Assembly (NCBI GenBank): GCA_019119775.1
Contig: DWWL01000025.1
Coordinates: 1-64,000, forward strand
Length of the DNA: 64,000 bases
DNA from: Candidatus Lachnoclostridium pullistercoris
GTDB lineage: Bacteria > Bacillota > Clostridia > Lachnospirales > Lachnospiraceae
Direction of reading: 5' to 3'
The position numbers and the translations under genes were made by a program. Below, one piece after another: positions 36,869 through 45,183 of the stretch. The notes below the pieces were generated by a model. That model saw only the letters and a program-made list of their open reading frames with translations. It was not told the DNA's origin and did no database searches. The first letter of the stretch is position 1, and each line of letters starts with the position of its first letter.

Positions 36869-38248
36869 ATGTATCAGATAGATTTTAAAAAACCATGCTA
36901 TGTACATTTTATCGGGATCGGAGGGATCAGCATGAGCGGGCTGGCGGAGATCCTTATGGATGAAGGATTTTCAGTCAGCGGTTCTGACATGAAGGAGTCG
37001 GAGCTGACAAAGCATCTGGAGGCAAAGGGAGCAGAGATCGCTTACGGTCAGCGGGCGGCCAACATTACGGATGACATTGATGTTGCGGTTTACACGGCGG
37101 CGGTGCACCCGGACAATCCGGAGTTTGCCGAGGCGAAGAGGCGGGGGATTCCCATGCTGAGCCGGGCGGAGCTTCTGGGACAGATGATGAAAAATTACCG
37201 CCGGGCCCTGGGAGTATCGGGAACCCACGGAAAAACCACCACCACATCCATGATCACGGAGATCCTTCTGGCAGCAGGGGAAGATCCCACCATCTCTGTG
37301 GGCGGAATCTTGAACTCCATCGGAGGAAATATCCGGGTAGGCGGACCGGACCTGTTTGTGACGGAAGCCTGCGAGTACACCAACAGTTTCCTGTCCTTTT
37401 TCCCCACCATGGAGATCATCTTGAACATTGAAGAAGACCATCTGGACTTTTTTAAGGATCTGGAGGACATCCGCCGCTCCTTCCGCCTCTTTGCGGAGAA
37501 GCTGCCGGAGGACGGACTTCTTATTATAAACAGTGAGATCGACCGCCTGGAAGAGCTGACCGGCGGCCTGTCCTGCCGGGTGCTCACCTTTGGAAACGGG
37601 GAGAACAGTGATCTCTGGGCGGAGAATGTCCGTCACGACGAGTTTGCCAGAGCAGAGTTTGACATGATCCGGAACGGAGAGAAGCTGGGGCACATCGTGC
37701 TGGGCGTGGCGGGAGAGCACAACGTCTCAAACGCTCTGGCAGCGGCGGCGGCCTGCGCGGAGCTTGGAGTTTCCTTTGAAAAGATCGCCGAGGGCCTGAA
37801 GAAGTTTACGGGGACGAACCGAAGGTTTGAGAAGAAAGGGGAGATCGGCGGAGTGACGGTGATCGATGACTATGCCCACCATCCCAGCGAGATCCGCGCC
37901 ACGCTCACCGCGGCGAGAAATTATCCCCACAGAAAGATCTGGTGCGTATTCCAGCCCCATACCTACACCAGGACAAAGGCGTTTATGGATGAGTTCGCCG
38001 AGGCGCTGTCTCTGGCGGATGAGGTGGTACTGGCGGATATTTACGCGGCCCGGGAGACGGATACCTTAGGGATCAGCTCCCGCGATCTGGCGGAAAAAAT
38101 TGAAAAACTGGGGACAAAAGCCACCTATCTGCCGTCCTTCGACGAGATCGAGACATTTATTTTGGAAAATTGTGTGCACGGCGATTTGTTGATAACTATG
38201 GGGGCCGGAGATATTGTAAAAGTGGGAGAAAAACTGCTTGGACAGTAG
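36869..38248 (+). CDS. murC: UDP-N-acetylmuramate--L-alanine ligase
   Basis: This 459-residue Mur ligase acts in cytoplasmic peptidoglycan precursor synthesis. The N-terminal Rossmann domain opens HFIGIGGISMSGLAEIL. The ATP loop is GTHGKTTTTSM (about 113-123), the central domain has NIEEDHLDFF, and the C-terminal domain has DDYAHHPSEIRATL. Length matches MurC. The gene is monocistronic, with its own promoter and a terminator that contains a DnaA box. Confidence 0.97.
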   Translation: MYQIDFKKPCYVHFIGIGGISMSGLAEILMDEGFSVSGSDMKESELTKHLEAKGAEIAYGQRAANITDDIDVAVYTAAVHPDNPEFAEAKRRGIPMLSRAELLGQMMKNYRRALGVSGTHGKTTTTSMITEILLAAGEDPTISVGGILNSIGGNIRVGGPDLFVTEACEYTNSFLSFFPTMEIILNIEEDHLDFFKDLEDIRRSFRLFAEKLPEDGLLIINSEIDRLEELTGGLSCRVLTFGNGENSDLWAENVRHDEFARAEFDMIRNGEKLGHIVLGVAGEHNVSNALAAAAACAELGVSFEKIAEGLKKFTGTNRRFEKKGEIGGVTVIDDYAHHPSEIRATLTAARNYPHRKIWCVFQPHTYTRTKAFMDEFAEALSLADEVVLADIYAARETDTLGISSRDLAEKIEKLGTKATYLPSFDEIETFILENCVHGDLLITMGAGDIVKVGEKLLGQ

Positions 38249-38447
38249 TTATCCACATTATCCACATAGTTTTCAACATTTTATGTAAAGAAGCTATGTG
38301 GATTTTTTGATTTACATAATGAATCGTCTGTAAATTTAAAAATGCTTGAATTTCCGCTGGATTCGACATATTTCCCTTAAATATTTAAGATTATGTAAAC
38401 ATTATTTCCACGATATCCACATTATCCACAATCCAGGCTGTGGATAA
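38249..38447. promoter_or_regulatory. DnaA-box cluster with AT-rich core
   Basis: There are four perfect boxes. TTATCCACA occurs at 38249, 38258 and 38422, and its complement TGTGGATAA at 38439. Two near-perfect copies (ATATCCACA at 38413, TGTGGATTT at 38297) accompany them. The first pair and the 38413/38422 pair are directly abutting. Between them (38304-38410) is AT-rich DNA. The cluster lies just upstream of a probable promoter (TATGAT at 38480) for the dnaD-dnaC genes. Confidence 0.75.
38260..38308 (+). terminator. murC terminator built from DnaA-box sequence
   Basis: ATCCACATAG (38260-38269) pairs with CTATGTGGAT (38294-38303), followed by a T run. The stem uses the second DnaA box, so one sequence serves as protein site in DNA and terminator in RNA. 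Confidence 0.6.
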
Positions 38448-38528
38448 AGGGTCCTATTTTCTTTTTAAATGGAATGTGTTATGATGGGAGCAGGAAATCT
38501 GCCTGACTGAGAAAAGGGGAGTTTGACT

Positions 38529-39686
38529 GTGAGAAATCAGTTTGAAATCCATGCAACCCTGGTTGCGGATGAATTTATTGATACATATATGGCTTCTGCC
38601 AACGGAGAGTATGTGAAAGTATATCTCTATATTCTCCGCCATCAGAATGAAAAAGTAGATCTGCCGTCCATCGCCGACGCTTTGAACCATACGGAGGCGG
38701 ATGTGCGCCGCGCGCTGGCTTACTGGGAAAAGATGGGGGTGTTGGGCGAATTAGGAGAGAATGCCGCCGGCGCATCTCAGGAAGATGCCGCCCGCGCGTC
38801 CCGGGGAAACACCGCCCATGCGCCCCGGGAAAACGCTGTTGGTGCATCCTGGGAAAATCCTTCCCGGGCATCCCGGGAGACGGCGGCCGCGGTCACGGGC
38901 ATTCCGTCCGGGACCTCCGGCAAAGAGGCGGCGTCAGCGGCTTCCCATTTTTCCCCCATGGCCGGGAGAAATGAAGAGGAAGCCGGGGGCCGGAAGACGG
39001 CCGGGGATAAGAGCGGAATCTCCGTGCCTGAAAAGCGGAAGAGCTATGGAAAGGCGGAGCTGGACCGGCTTCAGGGAGACGGGGAATTCAGCCAGCTGCT
39101 CTATGTGGCCGGACAATATATGGGGAGACTGTTAAAGCCCCAGGACGCGGATATGCTGGCCTACCTTTACGACACGCTCCGCATGCCCAGCGATGTGATC
39201 GAGTACGTGATCGAATACTGTGTGCAGAACCGGCACAACAGCATCCGCTACATGGAGATGGTGGCGCTGAACTGGCATGAGAAAGGGATCGACACGGTGG
39301 CGAAGGCAAAGGCGTGGACGGAGCATTTCAACCAGGACGCGTTTGCGGTGATGAAGGCGTTCGGGATCAATGACCGCCGCCCGGGCAATACGGAGTGGGA
39401 CACGATCGAGAGATGGTACAAGACCTGGGGCTTTTCCCGCCAGATGGTGGTGGAGGCGTGCAACCGGACGATGGAAGCGATCCACAAGCCCAGCTTTCAG
39501 TATGCGGACAGGATTCTGGAGGAGTGGCACAAGAACGGTCTGCGGACGCTGGAGGAAGTGGCCGGTGCTGAGAGCCGGCGGAAAAGACCGGCGGCGGAGA
39601 CGAAGAAGAGAAGCAATAATCAGTTTCACAATTTTGAGGAGCGTCAGACAGATTACGACGCTATGATTCTGGAGCAGTGGCAGTAA
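38529..39686 (+). CDS. DnaD-domain replication initiation protein
   Basis: This protein has 385 residues from GTG 38529, with AAAAGGGGAG at about 8-nt spacing. TTG 38523 is too close. An N-terminal winged-helix region (about 1-75, DALNHTEADVRRALAYWEKM) is followed by a repeat-rich disordered linker (about 77-175) and then a DnaD/DnaB C-terminal domain (YLYDTLRMPSDVIEYVIEYC and FSRQMVVEACNRTMEA). It acts in primosome assembly before helicase loading. The next gene, 13 nt downstream, is the helicase loader. DnaA boxes in front suggest control by DnaA. Confidence 0.88.
   Translation: MRNQFEIHATLVADEFIDTYMASANGEYVKVYLYILRHQNEKVDLPSIADALNHTEADVRRALAYWEKMGVLGELGENAAGASQEDAARASRGNTAHAPRENAVGASWENPSRASRETAAAVTGIPSGTSGKEAASAASHFSPMAGRNEEEAGGRKTAGDKSGISVPEKRKSYGKAELDRLQGDGEFSQLLYVAGQYMGRLLKPQDADMLAYLYDTLRMPSDVIEYVIEYCVQNRHNSIRYMEMVALNWHEKGIDTVAKAKAWTEHFNQDAFAVMKAFGINDRRPGNTEWDTIERWYKTWGFSRQMVVEACNRTMEAIHKPSFQYADRILEEWHKNGLRTLEEVAGAESRRKRPAAETKKRSNNQFHNFEERQTDYDAMILEQWQ
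38757..38900 (+). repeat. 24-bp tandem repeat in the DnaD-protein linker
   Basis: Six consecutive 24-bp units encode an eight-residue motif: ENAAGASQ, EDAARASR, GNTAHAPR, ENAVGASW, ENPSRASR and the degenerate ETAAAVTG. The last positions favour arginine after Ala-Ser. Copy number may vary between strains. Confidence 0.8.
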
Positions 39687-39699
39687 AGGAGGATGAGAC

Positions 39700-40695
39700 A
39701 TGGCACTGAGCAATTCCCAATACGATGCCATCATCCGGGAGTACGGAAGACAGCAGCTTCAGGACAAGCATGAGCAGGATAAGCGGGTGGAGGAAATCTA
39801 CCGGGTGATACCGGCGGTAAAAGAGCTGGACGACGCCATCAGCACCACGGCGGTGGAAGCTGCCAGAAAGCTGCTGGCCGGAGATTCCGGCGCTCTGGAT
39901 CGAATGAGGGCGGATCTGGCGGATCTGCGGGAACAGAAGGAGATCCTTCTGCGGGCCAAGGGCTATCCGCCGGATTATATGGAGATGCGGTACCGCTGTC
40001 CGGACTGCCGCGACACCGGGTACGTAAATGGAAAAAAATGCCACTGTTTCCGCAAGGCGCAGATGCGGCTGCTCTACGCCCAGTCCAATATTGAAGAGGT
40101 GGTGAAGCGGGAGAATTTTTCCACGTTTTCCTACGAATACTATGATGATGAGAAGATCATTCCGGGGCTGGGAAAGACGGCCAGGGACCATATGCGCCAG
40201 GTGGTGGCGGCCTGCCGGCTTTTTATCGATGAGTTTAAAGAGACGAAGGGGAATATCCTTCTCACCGGGAGCACCGGAGTGGGAAAGACATTTCTGGCAA
40301 ACTGCATCGCCAAAGAGCTGATGGACCGGTATTATTCCGTGATCTATCTTTCTTCCGGAGACCTGTTTGATATATTTTCCAGGACAAAGTTCAGCTATCA
40401 GGATGAGGACGATATGAAAGATATGTACGGATATATCCTGGAATGTGATCTCCTGGTGATCGATGACCTGGGTACGGAGCTGAACAACAGTTTTACCTCA
40501 TCGCAGCTGTTTTACTGTCTCAACGAGAGACTGAACCGGAAGCTGGGGACGGTGATCTCCACCAACCTCTCTCTGAACGCACTGCGGGACACCTATACGG
40601 AACGTGTTACATCCCGGATCATGAGCTATTACCGGATTCTTCCCGTGTACGGGGACGATATCCGCCTGAAAAAGCGGCGGGAAGGCCGGGAATGA
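39700..40695 (+). CDS. dnaC: DnaC/DnaI-type helicase loader
   Basis: This 331-residue AAA+ ATPase has a four-cysteine zinc site (CPDCRDTGYVNGKKCHCF, about residues 103-120) following an N-terminal helical helicase-binding region. Walker A is GSTGVGKTF (about 190), Walker B LLVIDDLGTE (about 250), followed by sensor and arginine-finger region VTSRIM. It loads the replicative helicase with the DnaD-type protein. AAAGGAGGATGAG precedes the ATG. Confidence 0.92.
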   Translation: MALSNSQYDAIIREYGRQQLQDKHEQDKRVEEIYRVIPAVKELDDAISTTAVEAARKLLAGDSGALDRMRADLADLREQKEILLRAKGYPPDYMEMRYRCPDCRDTGYVNGKKCHCFRKAQMRLLYAQSNIEEVVKRENFSTFSYEYYDDEKIIPGLGKTARDHMRQVVAACRLFIDEFKETKGNILLTGSTGVGKTFLANCIAKELMDRYYSVIYLSSGDLFDIFSRTKFSYQDEDDMKDMYGYILECDLLVIDDLGTELNNSFTSSQLFYCLNERLNRKLGTVISTNLSLNALRDTYTERVTSRIMSYYRILPVYGDDIRLKKRREGRE

Positions 40696-40697
40696 CC

Positions 40698-40726
40698 TTG
40701 ACGATTCGGGGCGTTGATGCTATAAA
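40698..40726 (+). promoter_or_regulatory. sigma-A promoter of prs
   Basis: TTGACG, an exact 17-nt spacer and TATAAA with extended TGC before it. The -35 begins 3 nt after the helicase-loader stop. The leader contains CCGCCTGCGGCGG, a short hairpin. Confidence 0.8.
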
Positions 40727-40791
40727 TATACGGGTAATAATCCCCAGGCCGCCTGCGGCGGCGTCACAAAAAGACAAATAGGAGGACGAAG

Positions 40792-41970
40792 ATGATTTAC
40801 GAAGAGAAGACCATCGAAACGATACCAGTAGGACCCCTTGGGCTGATCCCGTTAAAGAGCTGTGCGGAGCTGGGAGAAAAGGTAAACAGACATCTGGTAG
40901 AGTGGAGACGGGAACGGGAGAGCGAGCACAAATCCACCATCGCGTTTACCGGGTACCAGAGGGACAACTACATCATTGATGCGCAGACCCCCAGGTTTGG
41001 TTCCGGCGAGGCCAAGGGAACCATTGAGGAATCCATCCGGGGAGACGATCTTTATTTTATGGTGGATGTCTGCAACTACAGCTTGACCTATTCTCTCTGC
41101 GGCATGGTCAATCACATGTCTCCCGACGATCATTTCCAGGATCTGAAGAGAGTGATCGCGGCAGCAGCCGGAAAGGCCCGCAGGATCAATGTCATTATGC
41201 CTTTCCTTTATGAGGGACGTCAGCACAAGCGTTCCGGAAGAGAGTCTCTGGACTGCGCGACTGCTCTCCAGGAGCTGGTGAGCATGGGCGTGGAGAACAT
41301 CATCACCTTTGACGCCCACGACCCCAGAGTGCAGAACGCCATCCCCTTAAAGGGATTTGAGACAGTCCAGCCCATTTATCAGTTTATCAAGAGCCTGCTG
41401 AAGGTGGAAAAGAACCTTCAGATCGACAGTGATCACATGATGGTCATCAGCCCGGATGAGGGCGGCATGAAGCGGGCGATCTTCTTTGCCAATGTGCTGG
41501 GTCTGGATATGGGTATGTTCTATAAGAGAAGAGACTACACGCAGATCGTCAACGGCCGCAACCCCATCGTGGCCCATGAATTCCTGGGCTCTGACATTGA
41601 AGGCAAGGATGTGGTGGTCATCGACGATATGATCTCTTCCGGTGAGAGCATGCTGGATGTGGCCAAAGAGCTGAAGATGAGAAAGGCGAGAAAAGTATTT
41701 ATCTTCTCCACCTTCGGACTCTTCACCAACGGTCTGTCCAAATTTGACGAGTATTATCAGAATGGTCTGATCGACCGCGTATTTACCACCAACCTGGTGT
41801 ACCAGACGCCGGAGCTTCTCACGAAGCCCTATTACACCAGCGTGGACATGAGCAAATACATCGCGCTGATCATTGACAATCTGAACCATGATGATTCCCT
41901 GAGCGAGCTGCTGGATCCGACAAAAAGGATCAACCGTGTACTGAATCTGTACCGCAAGGGAGAATATTGA
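40792..41970 (+). CDS. prs: ribose-phosphate pyrophosphokinase
   Basis: This 392-residue enzyme makes PRPP from ribose 5-phosphate and ATP for nucleotide, His and Trp synthesis. The ribose-phosphate loop VVVIDDMISSGESML lies at about 280-294, and VISPDEGGMKRA and RRINVIMPFLYEGRQHKRSG at the usual relative positions. It is about 75 residues longer than classical Prs (about 315). The extra length includes N-terminal and internal insertions, as in the long variant I associate with Lachnospiraceae. ATAGGAGGACGAAG precedes the ATG. Confidence 0.93.
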   Translation: MIYEEKTIETIPVGPLGLIPLKSCAELGEKVNRHLVEWRRERESEHKSTIAFTGYQRDNYIIDAQTPRFGSGEAKGTIEESIRGDDLYFMVDVCNYSLTYSLCGMVNHMSPDDHFQDLKRVIAAAAGKARRINVIMPFLYEGRQHKRSGRESLDCATALQELVSMGVENIITFDAHDPRVQNAIPLKGFETVQPIYQFIKSLLKVEKNLQIDSDHMMVISPDEGGMKRAIFFANVLGLDMGMFYKRRDYTQIVNGRNPIVAHEFLGSDIEGKDVVVIDDMISSGESMLDVAKELKMRKARKVFIFSTFGLFTNGLSKFDEYYQNGLIDRVFTTNLVYQTPELLTKPYYTSVDMSKYIALIIDNLNHDDSLSELLDPTKRINRVLNLYRKGEY

Positions 41971-41988
41971 TCGGGAATAAGAGAAAAG

Positions 41989-42025
41989 GAGCGGGCTGGA
42001 ACCAAAACAGGTTTCGGCTCGTTTT
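41989..42025 (+). terminator. prs terminator
   Basis: An imperfect stem (GAGC..GCTGGAACC with GGTTTCGGCTC) is followed by GTTTTT. A second hairpin, TTTCACAG / CTGTGAAA, lies at 42029-42057 and is followed by TAAAA. Confidence 0.65.
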
Positions 42026-42121
42026 TCATTTCACAGAAAACCTTATCCCCTGTGAAATAAAACACTCCGGGGAATCACACTGCGAACTGCATAATTTTAC
42101 CAATTTTTTATAAAATCAGTA

Positions 42122-42150
42122 TTGATTTTTGTGGAAGATTTCTGTATAGT
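42122..42150 (+). promoter_or_regulatory. sigma-A promoter of the Rpn-like gene
   Basis: TTGATT, a 17-nt spacer and TATAGT. The track start at 42122 lies in the -35 element, so translation begins at 42221. Confidence 0.65.
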
Positions 42151-42220
42151 AAAGATAGTCAATTCCGGCTGGGCGTTCTGCCCGCCAGTGTTTATCACAT
42201 TTTCAGGAGGCATATCTATA

Positions 42221-43270
42221 ATGATCAATTCTGATGTTCTCAAACTTCGGGAAAAGTTCCATCTCTTTCAAAATCAGGAAACGGCTCTCGCTGCAGTGCG
42301 CCGGAGCGCGGACGCTTATTATGAATTTCTGTCCATGGACCAGGAGTACCGGGATCAGATTCTGCAGTTTTTCACAGGTGAAATGGGCGTTAAGCTCACC
42401 TACGACACATTTTTTAAAAGAATATTCCGTCCGGACATCTGCCCGGAACGGCTGGAAGGGCTTTTGGGAGCTCTTTTGGGGGAAGCAGTTCAGGTAAAAG
42501 GAGTACTGCCCAATGAGGGCTTTCGCTTTTCTGAAAAGGCTTCCCTTGTCGTCATGGACATTTTAGTGGAGCTGTCGGACGGAAGCCTGGTCAATGTGGA
42601 GATCCAGAAGATCCCTTACGCATTTCCCGGACAGAGATGCGCCTGCTATTCTGCGGATCTGGTGCTCAGGCAGTATGCCAGGGTAAAGAGCGAGAGAGGA
42701 AAAAGCTTTACCTACGGCGATATTAAAAATGTGTATACAGTTGTCCTCATGGAGAAGAGCATCCGCGGAATCCGCGGCTTATCCGGACAGTATATCCACC
42801 GTGCCGAACAGCGCTTCGACACAGGGATCCGTCTTCCCATGGTGCAGAAATATGTCATCGTATCGCTGGACAGCTACAGAGAGCAGAAGCACGGCCTGGA
42901 GACAGAGCTGGATGCGTGGCTCCACCTGCTGACAGATGAAAGCCCAGGCACTATTTTGCAGATCGTGGAAAAATATCCGAAGTTTGAGGCAATCTATCGA
43001 GATGTATTTGAATTTATGAGAAAACCGGAGGAGGTGATCCATATGTTCTCAGAAGAACTCAGGATACTGGATGAAAATACGATACACTATATGATAGAAA
43101 AACAGAAAGAGGAGCTGGACGCAGCTAATCAGGAGCTGGACGCGGCCTATAAACGTCTGGCGTCAGCAGAACAGGAGAAGGAGCAGTCTGTAAAGCGGAT
43201 GCAGGAGGAAAATGCCAGGCTGGAGGAGAGGATCCGGGAGCTGGAGAGGCTTTTGGCAAAGAATGACTGA
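42221..43270 (+). CDS. PD-(D/E)XK nuclease family protein (Rpn/transposase-like)
   Basis: This protein has 349 residues from ATG 42221, with AGGAGG 10 nt upstream. The N-terminal region DTFFKRIFRPDICPERLEGL and the core VVMDILVELSDGSLVNVEIQ give the D...E-x-Q nuclease motif. RCACYSADLVLRQYARVKSE follows. The C-terminus (about 285-349) is a coiled coil (EELDAANQELDAAYKRLASA). Unlike the copy at 5824 this one is intact and has a promoter. Family members act in recombination, but a host function is also possible. Confidence 0.8.
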   Translation: MINSDVLKLREKFHLFQNQETALAAVRRSADAYYEFLSMDQEYRDQILQFFTGEMGVKLTYDTFFKRIFRPDICPERLEGLLGALLGEAVQVKGVLPNEGFRFSEKASLVVMDILVELSDGSLVNVEIQKIPYAFPGQRCACYSADLVLRQYARVKSERGKSFTYGDIKNVYTVVLMEKSIRGIRGLSGQYIHRAEQRFDTGIRLPMVQKYVIVSLDSYREQKHGLETELDAWLHLLTDESPGTILQIVEKYPKFEAIYRDVFEFMRKPEEVIHMFSEELRILDENTIHYMIEKQKEELDAANQELDAAYKRLASAEQEKEQSVKRMQEENARLEERIRELERLLAKND

Positions 43271-43292
43271 CCAGATCCGAAGGAAAATGAAA

Positions 43293-43321
43293 AGGCTGCG
43301 GAATCTTAAGCTCCGCAGCCT
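43293..43321 (-). terminator. terminator of the SbcCD-like operon
   Basis: A perfect 10-bp stem AGGCTGCGGA / TCCGCAGCCT is followed on the minus strand by TTTTCATTTT. It lies just past the ATPase stop and may also slow plus-strand transcription. Confidence 0.75.
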
Positions 43322-43338
43322 GAACAGACCTTTCAGGT

Positions 43339-45183
43339 CTAAATATTGATCTGGTGATAAGGGATGTTTTCCTCATCCAGAATTTGAAGTTCTCTCCTGT
43401 GACAGGTGAAAATAATGCACTGACCGTCGTAGGTTTTGGACAGCCATTTTAATGCGGTTCTCAGCCGCTCATCATCATACTGGACAAAGCTGTCGTCGAA
43501 TATCAGGGGCAGCGGTTCATTCTCCCCCTGTATCAGCCTGGCCACTGCCATCCGCAGAGCCAGGTAGATTTGGTCCATGGTGCCACTGGACACCTGTTCG
43601 ATGGGAACCAGTTTGGTGCGCGTGTTCATAAAAATGTTCAGATTTTCATCTACGCTCATGCTGCTGTAGATGCCGCCGGTGATGCCTGCGATCAGATCGG
43701 AGGCTGTCTTGTTGAGAAGAAGGCCGAAAGAAGAGCGGATGGAGGTGGAAACCTCCGTCATAGTCTCCAGCGCCAGGTCGATGGCAGTGATCTCATCTCT
43801 TAAACGGTCATTTTCGTCGATGACATGCTGGAGAGCTGCCACCTGGTCACGGCAGAAGGAGAGCCGCTCCAGCTTCTTTTCCAGCTCCCACTGAAGCCGC
43901 TGCTGTTCTTCGATCTCTGTGGAGCAGGATTCCGCCTGCTTCTGGAGAGCTTCGATTTCTGTCTGCTGCTGACGCATGGACGCCTCAGATTTTTCCAGAG
44001 CAGCGTTTAAGCGGATAAATTCTTCCATCCGCTGAGAGAGGGCATTCATGGCGTCATCGGAGATGGAGCTGTCTCCCAAATGGCGGGCGAAGATCTCGCG
44101 GATCAGGCCGGCGCTCAGCTCCAGCTCCTTCTGATACCTTTTGCCCTTCATCCGCAGGAAAATGCCGGAGAATAAAAACAGGGCAGCCGGAAGGAGGAGC
44201 AGGGCCCCGATCTGGATGGAAAGACCGCCGAAGGGAATCAGGCCCGCGAGGAAAGCGGCGGAGAATGCGGCAGCTGCGGCGGACAGAAGAAAACAGACAG
44301 AAGCCAGGATCGTCCTGGATTTCTGCTCCGACGCCGCCTTTGCTGTCTTGTACTCCCCGTAAACTTTTTCCGCTTTCTGGAGATAGGTGCGGATGGAATC
44401 CTCCCCGTCAAACTGGTTGCTGTTTAAAATCTGGCGGCCTTTTGCGATTTTCTGAAGCAGGTCTTCCCGCTCGGCCCGCTTTGTGTTCAGCTGCTCATTC
44501 ACGTTCTTCTGCATGGCCCGGCAGGCGTTCAGCTGATTCTCAAACTCCGGCGCGGCGATTTCCTGCTCGATTGTCCGGATTTCGCCTAAGAGAGTGGTGT
44601 AATTTCTGGCAGCCTCAGGCACGATCTGATTTTCCAGATTCTTTTTCTGCTTTTTTAAGAAGGCGGCGGCTCTGGTTATGTTTAAGGCCATGCTGCCGGA
44701 GGTGTTTAAGTTGGCGATATAATTTTTCAGTTCAGATACCATGGAGCTGTCCGTGGCGCTCTTTAGCTGCCCGATGCTGATGGTATTGTTGTAGGAGGTT
44801 TCGGTGAGACCGCACAGCATCTGGTCGTAAAACGCCTTGTCGGGAGCGATCTCTTTTCCGAGAGTTTCGTTGATAATGTGGGTCGCTTTTTCATTTTTGC
44901 TGAAAATCCGCTCTATGCAGCAGACGGAGCCGCCGCTCTCCAGACGGAGCCGCCCCTGATAGCCGGAGCTTTTTTCCCAGGGATCATATTTGGTGTACAG
45001 ATCATTCCGGGAAGCCCGCCCCCGCCCCCGCTCGATGCCGAACAGCATGCCGCGGATAAAGGTGTGGAGCGTGGATTTTCCCGCCTCATTTTTTCCGTAG
45101 ACGACATTGAAGCCGTCCTGAAATGTGATGGACTTTTCGTGAAATTTTCCAAATCCGTTTATGTACAGATCAAGCAGCTTCAT
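43339..45183 (-). CDS. SbcC/YhaN-like AAA ATPase
   Basis: This 614-residue SMC-like ATPase has Walker A GKNEAGKST at residues 30-38. A long coiled coil is broken by a hydrophobic stretch (about 288-345, LASVCFLLSAAAAAFSAAFL), as in YhaN-type proteins anchored to the membrane. Signature SSGTMDQIYLALRMA and Walker B PLIFDDSFVQYD lie near the C-terminus. It overlaps the nuclease gene by 4 nt (ATGA). Together they resemble Mre11-Rad50/SbcCD and YhaON pairs that process DNA ends. Confidence 0.88.
   Translation of the reverse strand: MKLLDLYINGFGKFHEKSITFQDGFNVVYGKNEAGKSTLHTFIRGMLFGIERGRGRASRNDLYTKYDPWEKSSGYQGRLRLESGGSVCCIERIFSKNEKATHIINETLGKEIAPDKAFYDQMLCGLTETSYNNTISIGQLKSATDSSMVSELKNYIANLNTSGSMALNITRAAAFLKKQKKNLENQIVPEAARNYTTLLGEIRTIEQEIAAPEFENQLNACRAMQKNVNEQLNTKRAEREDLLQKIAKGRQILNSNQFDGEDSIRTYLQKAEKVYGEYKTAKAASEQKSRTILASVCFLLSAAAAAFSAAFLAGLIPFGGLSIQIGALLLLPAALFLFSGIFLRMKGKRYQKELELSAGLIREIFARHLGDSSISDDAMNALSQRMEEFIRLNAALEKSEASMRQQQTEIEALQKQAESCSTEIEEQQRLQWELEKKLERLSFCRDQVAALQHVIDENDRLRDEITAIDLALETMTEVSTSIRSSFGLLLNKTASDLIAGITGGIYSSMSVDENLNIFMNTRTKLVPIEQVSSGTMDQIYLALRMAVARLIQGENEPLPLIFDDSFVQYDDERLRTALKWLSKTYDGQCIIFTCHRRELQILDEENIPYHQINI

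Noticed and set aside
38249-38447. Primary chromosome origin
   Set aside because: DnaA boxes and AT-rich DNA are present, but dnaA, dnaN and rpmH are not nearby, and strand bias of genes does not switch here. It is reported as a DnaA-box cluster only.
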